Source: Chromatiaceae bacterium
Lineage (GTDB): Bacteria; Pseudomonadota; Gammaproteobacteria; Chromatiales; Chromatiaceae
Length of the DNA: 7,342 nucleotides
Assembly: GCA_012962365.1 (NCBI GenBank)
Contig: DTXR01000509.1
Coordinates: forward strand, 1-7,342
Reading direction: 5' to 3'
The notes below the pieces were generated by a model, which worked only from the letters and a program-made list of their open reading frames with translations, did no database searches and had not been told where the DNA came from. How positions within the stretch are numbered: the first letter of the stretch is position 1; each line of letters opens with the position of its first letter. A program made the translations under genes and the position numbers. Of this stretch, positions 6,155 to 7,342 are shown in pieces.

Positions 6155-6477
6155 TGAACACAGACAGTAAGGACAATGTACTGGAGCAAGCGGTCGTAGC
6201 TGCGATCAGAACCGTCTACGACCCGGAAATTCCGGTAAACGTGTACGACCTGGGCCTGATCTACAGCATAGAAATCAACGACGACAATAAGGCGCTCGTA
6301 CGCATGACCCTTACTGCACCCGCCTGCCCTGTTGCCGGCATCCTGCCTGGTCAGGTGGAAACAGCGGTGAAGAATGTGGAAGGCATCGAGGATGCAAAGG
6401 TGGAACTGGTATGGGATCCGCCATGGAGTCAGGATCGCATGTCAGAAGAAGCACAACTGGCGTTGGGGTTATTATAG
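6151..6477 (+). CDS. sufT: SUF-associated DUF59/MIP18-family protein SufT
   Basis: This 108-residue protein is a single DUF59 (MIP18/PaaD-like) domain, the form often annotated as 'FeS assembly SUF system protein'. Such proteins assist Fe-S protein maturation, and the exact reaction is not settled. Seen are DPEIPVNVYDLGLIY (24-38), MTLTAPACPVAG (52-63) with the conserved Cys59, and the C-terminal VWDPPWSQDRMSEEAQLALG (87-106). The start is either the ATG at 6151, overlapping the sufD stop as ATGA, or the next codon at 6154. AGGA at 6147-6150 sits too close to the first, so the second may be used, a difference of one residue. A long in-frame extension upstream is the shadow of sufD and was excluded. 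It lacks the N-terminal extension of the longer SufT proteins. Confidence 0.93.
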   Translation: MMNTDSKDNVLEQAVVAAIRTVYDPEIPVNVYDLGLIYSIEINDDNKALVRMTLTAPACPVAGILPGQVETAVKNVEGIEDAKVELVWDPPWSQDRMSEEAQLALGLL

Positions 6478-6479
6478 AT

Positions 6480-6496
6480 CGCGGCGAAAATCCGCG
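6480..6496 (+). other. Small GC hairpin before sufA
   Basis: CGCGG (6480-6484) can pair with CCGCG (6492-6496) around the 7-base loop CGAAAAT, in the short gap between the sufT stop and the sufA ribosome binding site (from 6498). No T-tract follows, so it is not an intrinsic terminator. It could be an mRNA processing or stability element, or separate sufA translation from sufT. With only five base pairs it could also be chance. Confidence 0.35.
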
Positions 6497-6509
6497 CAGG
6501 AGAGAGAAC

Positions 6510-6836
6510 ATGAACATACAACTGACCGAAAATGCTGCCCGACATGTGAAGAAAATGCTTGCCACCCAGGATCAGGTTGTCGGCTTGCGCCTCGGTACGA
6601 AAAAATCCGGCTGTACCGGTTTTTCCTATGTGGTGGACTATGCGGATGCCGTAACGGAGAATGACAAGGTATTGGAAAGCCACGGCATTAAGCTCATCGT
6701 GGATGAGGAGAGTCTACCCCTGCTGGACGGACTGGAAGTGGATTTCACCACCAACAATCTGTTGAATCAGGGCTTTGAGTTCAACAATCCCAATGTGAAA
6801 GACACCTGCGGCTGCGGAGAATCATTCAACGTATGA
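6510..6836 (+). CDS. sufA: A-type Fe-S carrier protein SufA (IscA-like)
   Basis: This 108-residue A-type carrier takes Fe-S clusters from the SufBCD scaffold and passes them to target apoproteins. The three ligand cysteines are present: C35 in KKSGCTGFSY, and C100 and C102 in DTCGCGESF. The length and spacing are like E. coli IscA (C35, C99, C101) and lack the N-terminal extension of E. coli SufA. The symbol is therefore assigned from operon context, and an IscA-type origin is possible. I chose the ATG at 6510 because AGGAGAG (6498-6504) is well placed, and because residues upstream in the longer frame are the shadow of sufT. Unlike its neighbours it does not overlap the preceding gene, with 32 bases and a small hairpin between. 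Its stop overlaps the sufE start. Confidence 0.93.
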   Translation: MNIQLTENAARHVKKMLATQDQVVGLRLGTKKSGCTGFSYVVDYADAVTENDKVLESHGIKLIVDEESLPLLDGLEVDFTTNNLLNQGFEFNNPNVKDTCGCGESFNV

Positions 6837-7252
6837 GCATGAATCTTGATGAAATCGTCGATATCTTCGATATTCTTGGCGACTGGGATCAACGCTACCA
6901 GTATCTCGTGGAACTCGGAGAAAAACTGCAGCCCATGCCTACGGAACTCAAGATAGATGAGAACAAGGTCAAGGGCTGCATGAGTCAGGTTTGGGTGCAC
7001 GCATATCGCGACAGAGAAGATCCTGCTCTGATCCATTTTCATGGCGACTGCGATACCAGCATCATCAAGGGCGTACTGGCTTTGCTGATTCAGCTGGTGG
7101 ACGGTAAAACCGCCGAAGAAATCGAGCACCTGGATGTGGATGAGTTTTTCAGCAGGCTGAAGCTGGATGAACACCTCTCTCCCAATCGCCATTTCGGCAT
7201 CTACGCCCTGGTGGATTTGATGAAGCAGCAGGCTGCTTCCCTACCTCAGTAG
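6833..7252 (+). CDS. sufE: Sulfur-relay protein SufE
   Basis: SufE accepts persulfide sulfur from the cysteine desulfurase SufS and passes it to SufB. The 139 residues match the usual length of about 138. Seen are the early GDWDQRYQYLVELGEKL (residues 16-32), the catalytic cysteine C49 in KGCMSQVWV (E. coli C51), and the second conserved block GDCDTSIIKGVLALL. In the latter block C73 replaces the serine of the GDSD seen in E. coli. SPNRHFG lies near the C-terminus. The start at 6833 overlaps the sufA stop as ATGA, with GGAGA 12 bases upstream. A second ATG at 6839 (MNLDEI) is equally possible. Its usual enzyme partner SufS is not in the window, so it must be encoded beyond the right edge or elsewhere, or IscS substitutes. 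Confidence 0.95.
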   Translation: MSMNLDEIVDIFDILGDWDQRYQYLVELGEKLQPMPTELKIDENKVKGCMSQVWVHAYRDREDPALIHFHGDCDTSIIKGVLALLIQLVDGKTAEEIEHLDVDEFFSRLKLDEHLSPNRHFGIYALVDLMKQQAASLPQ

Positions 7253-7304
7253 ATGCCTACATGTGGGGTCCCGTGTGATTATATTCCAAAAAGGAGTTAT
7301 CCGT

Positions 7305-7342
7305 TTGTGCCGAACCCGCCAGTTATTGAACGATTGGCTTGC
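7305..7342 (+). CDS. Possible start of another gene, cut by the window end
   Basis: AAGGAG (7291-7296) is a strong ribosome binding site, followed 8 bases later by TTG (7305) and 10 bases later by GTG (7307). The TTG frame reads LCRTRQLLNDWLA and the GTG frame reads MPNPPVIERLAC. Both stay open to the edge, and the third frame stops at once. Twelve codons are too few to name a family, and neither resembles the N-terminus of SufS. It lies 52 bases after sufE with no terminator seen between, so it could belong to the same message. Confidence 0.3.
   Translation, partial: MCRTRQLLNDWL

Noticed and set aside
7253..7290. Possible terminator after sufE
   Set aside because: The GGG/CCC pairing around 7264-7273 would leave a 2-base loop and has mismatches, with no T-tract after it. 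I could not support an intrinsic terminator.
1..7342. CRISPR array, tRNA, rRNA or insertion sequence
   Set aside because: No regularly spaced repeats, cloverleaf, rRNA motifs, transposase or terminal inverted repeats were found on either strand.

Overview
This window looks like chromosomal DNA of a gammaproteobacterium, of mid-50s GC by eye. The evidence is the style of the Suf proteins, the single-domain SufT and the closely packed operons. No species can be assigned from the sequence. There are no rRNA or tRNA genes, CRISPR arrays or insertion sequences.

Left edge (1-511): a mosaic of gene pieces, all reading left to right. A frame open from base 1 starts as the porter-domain segment of an RND efflux permease. 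At a shared Thr-Ile-Gly-Gly (130-141) it continues as the C-terminus of a beta-CASP metallo-beta-lactamase-fold RNA-processing nuclease, with a stop at 310-312. After about 90 bases with nothing recognisable comes the last transmembrane stretch of an ion transporter, stopping at 511. This is either a set of deletion scars or a chimeric contig end.

Minus-strand cluster (2524 down to 506): four tightly spaced genes, in transcription order an unrecognised 117-residue protein, a RimJ/RimL-type GNAT acetyltransferase, a CidA/LrgA holin-like protein and its LrgB partner. The last gene ends head-to-head with the transporter remnant, the two stops sharing the palindrome CTATAG.

Intergenic stretch (2525-2636): an AT-rich divergent region. 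It holds a 25-bp imperfect inverted repeat (2592-2616) that resembles an IscR/Rrf2-type iron-sulfur operator, next to a possible -10 hexamer.

Plus-strand cluster (2637-7252): an iron-sulfur assembly operon in the order sufB, sufC, sufD, sufT, sufA, sufE. The B-C-D scaffold builds clusters, A carries them, E relays sulfur and T is an accessory maturation factor. The sulfur-donating cysteine desulfurase SufS is absent: sufD and sufT overlap by 4 bases where it commonly sits. No Rrf2 regulator gene is present either. A new reading frame with a strong ribosome binding site may begin at about 7305 and leaves the window.

I see no clear candidate for a wholly new system. The best leads are the SufS-less operon, the candidate operator, the mosaic at the left edge and the unknown gene divergent from suf.
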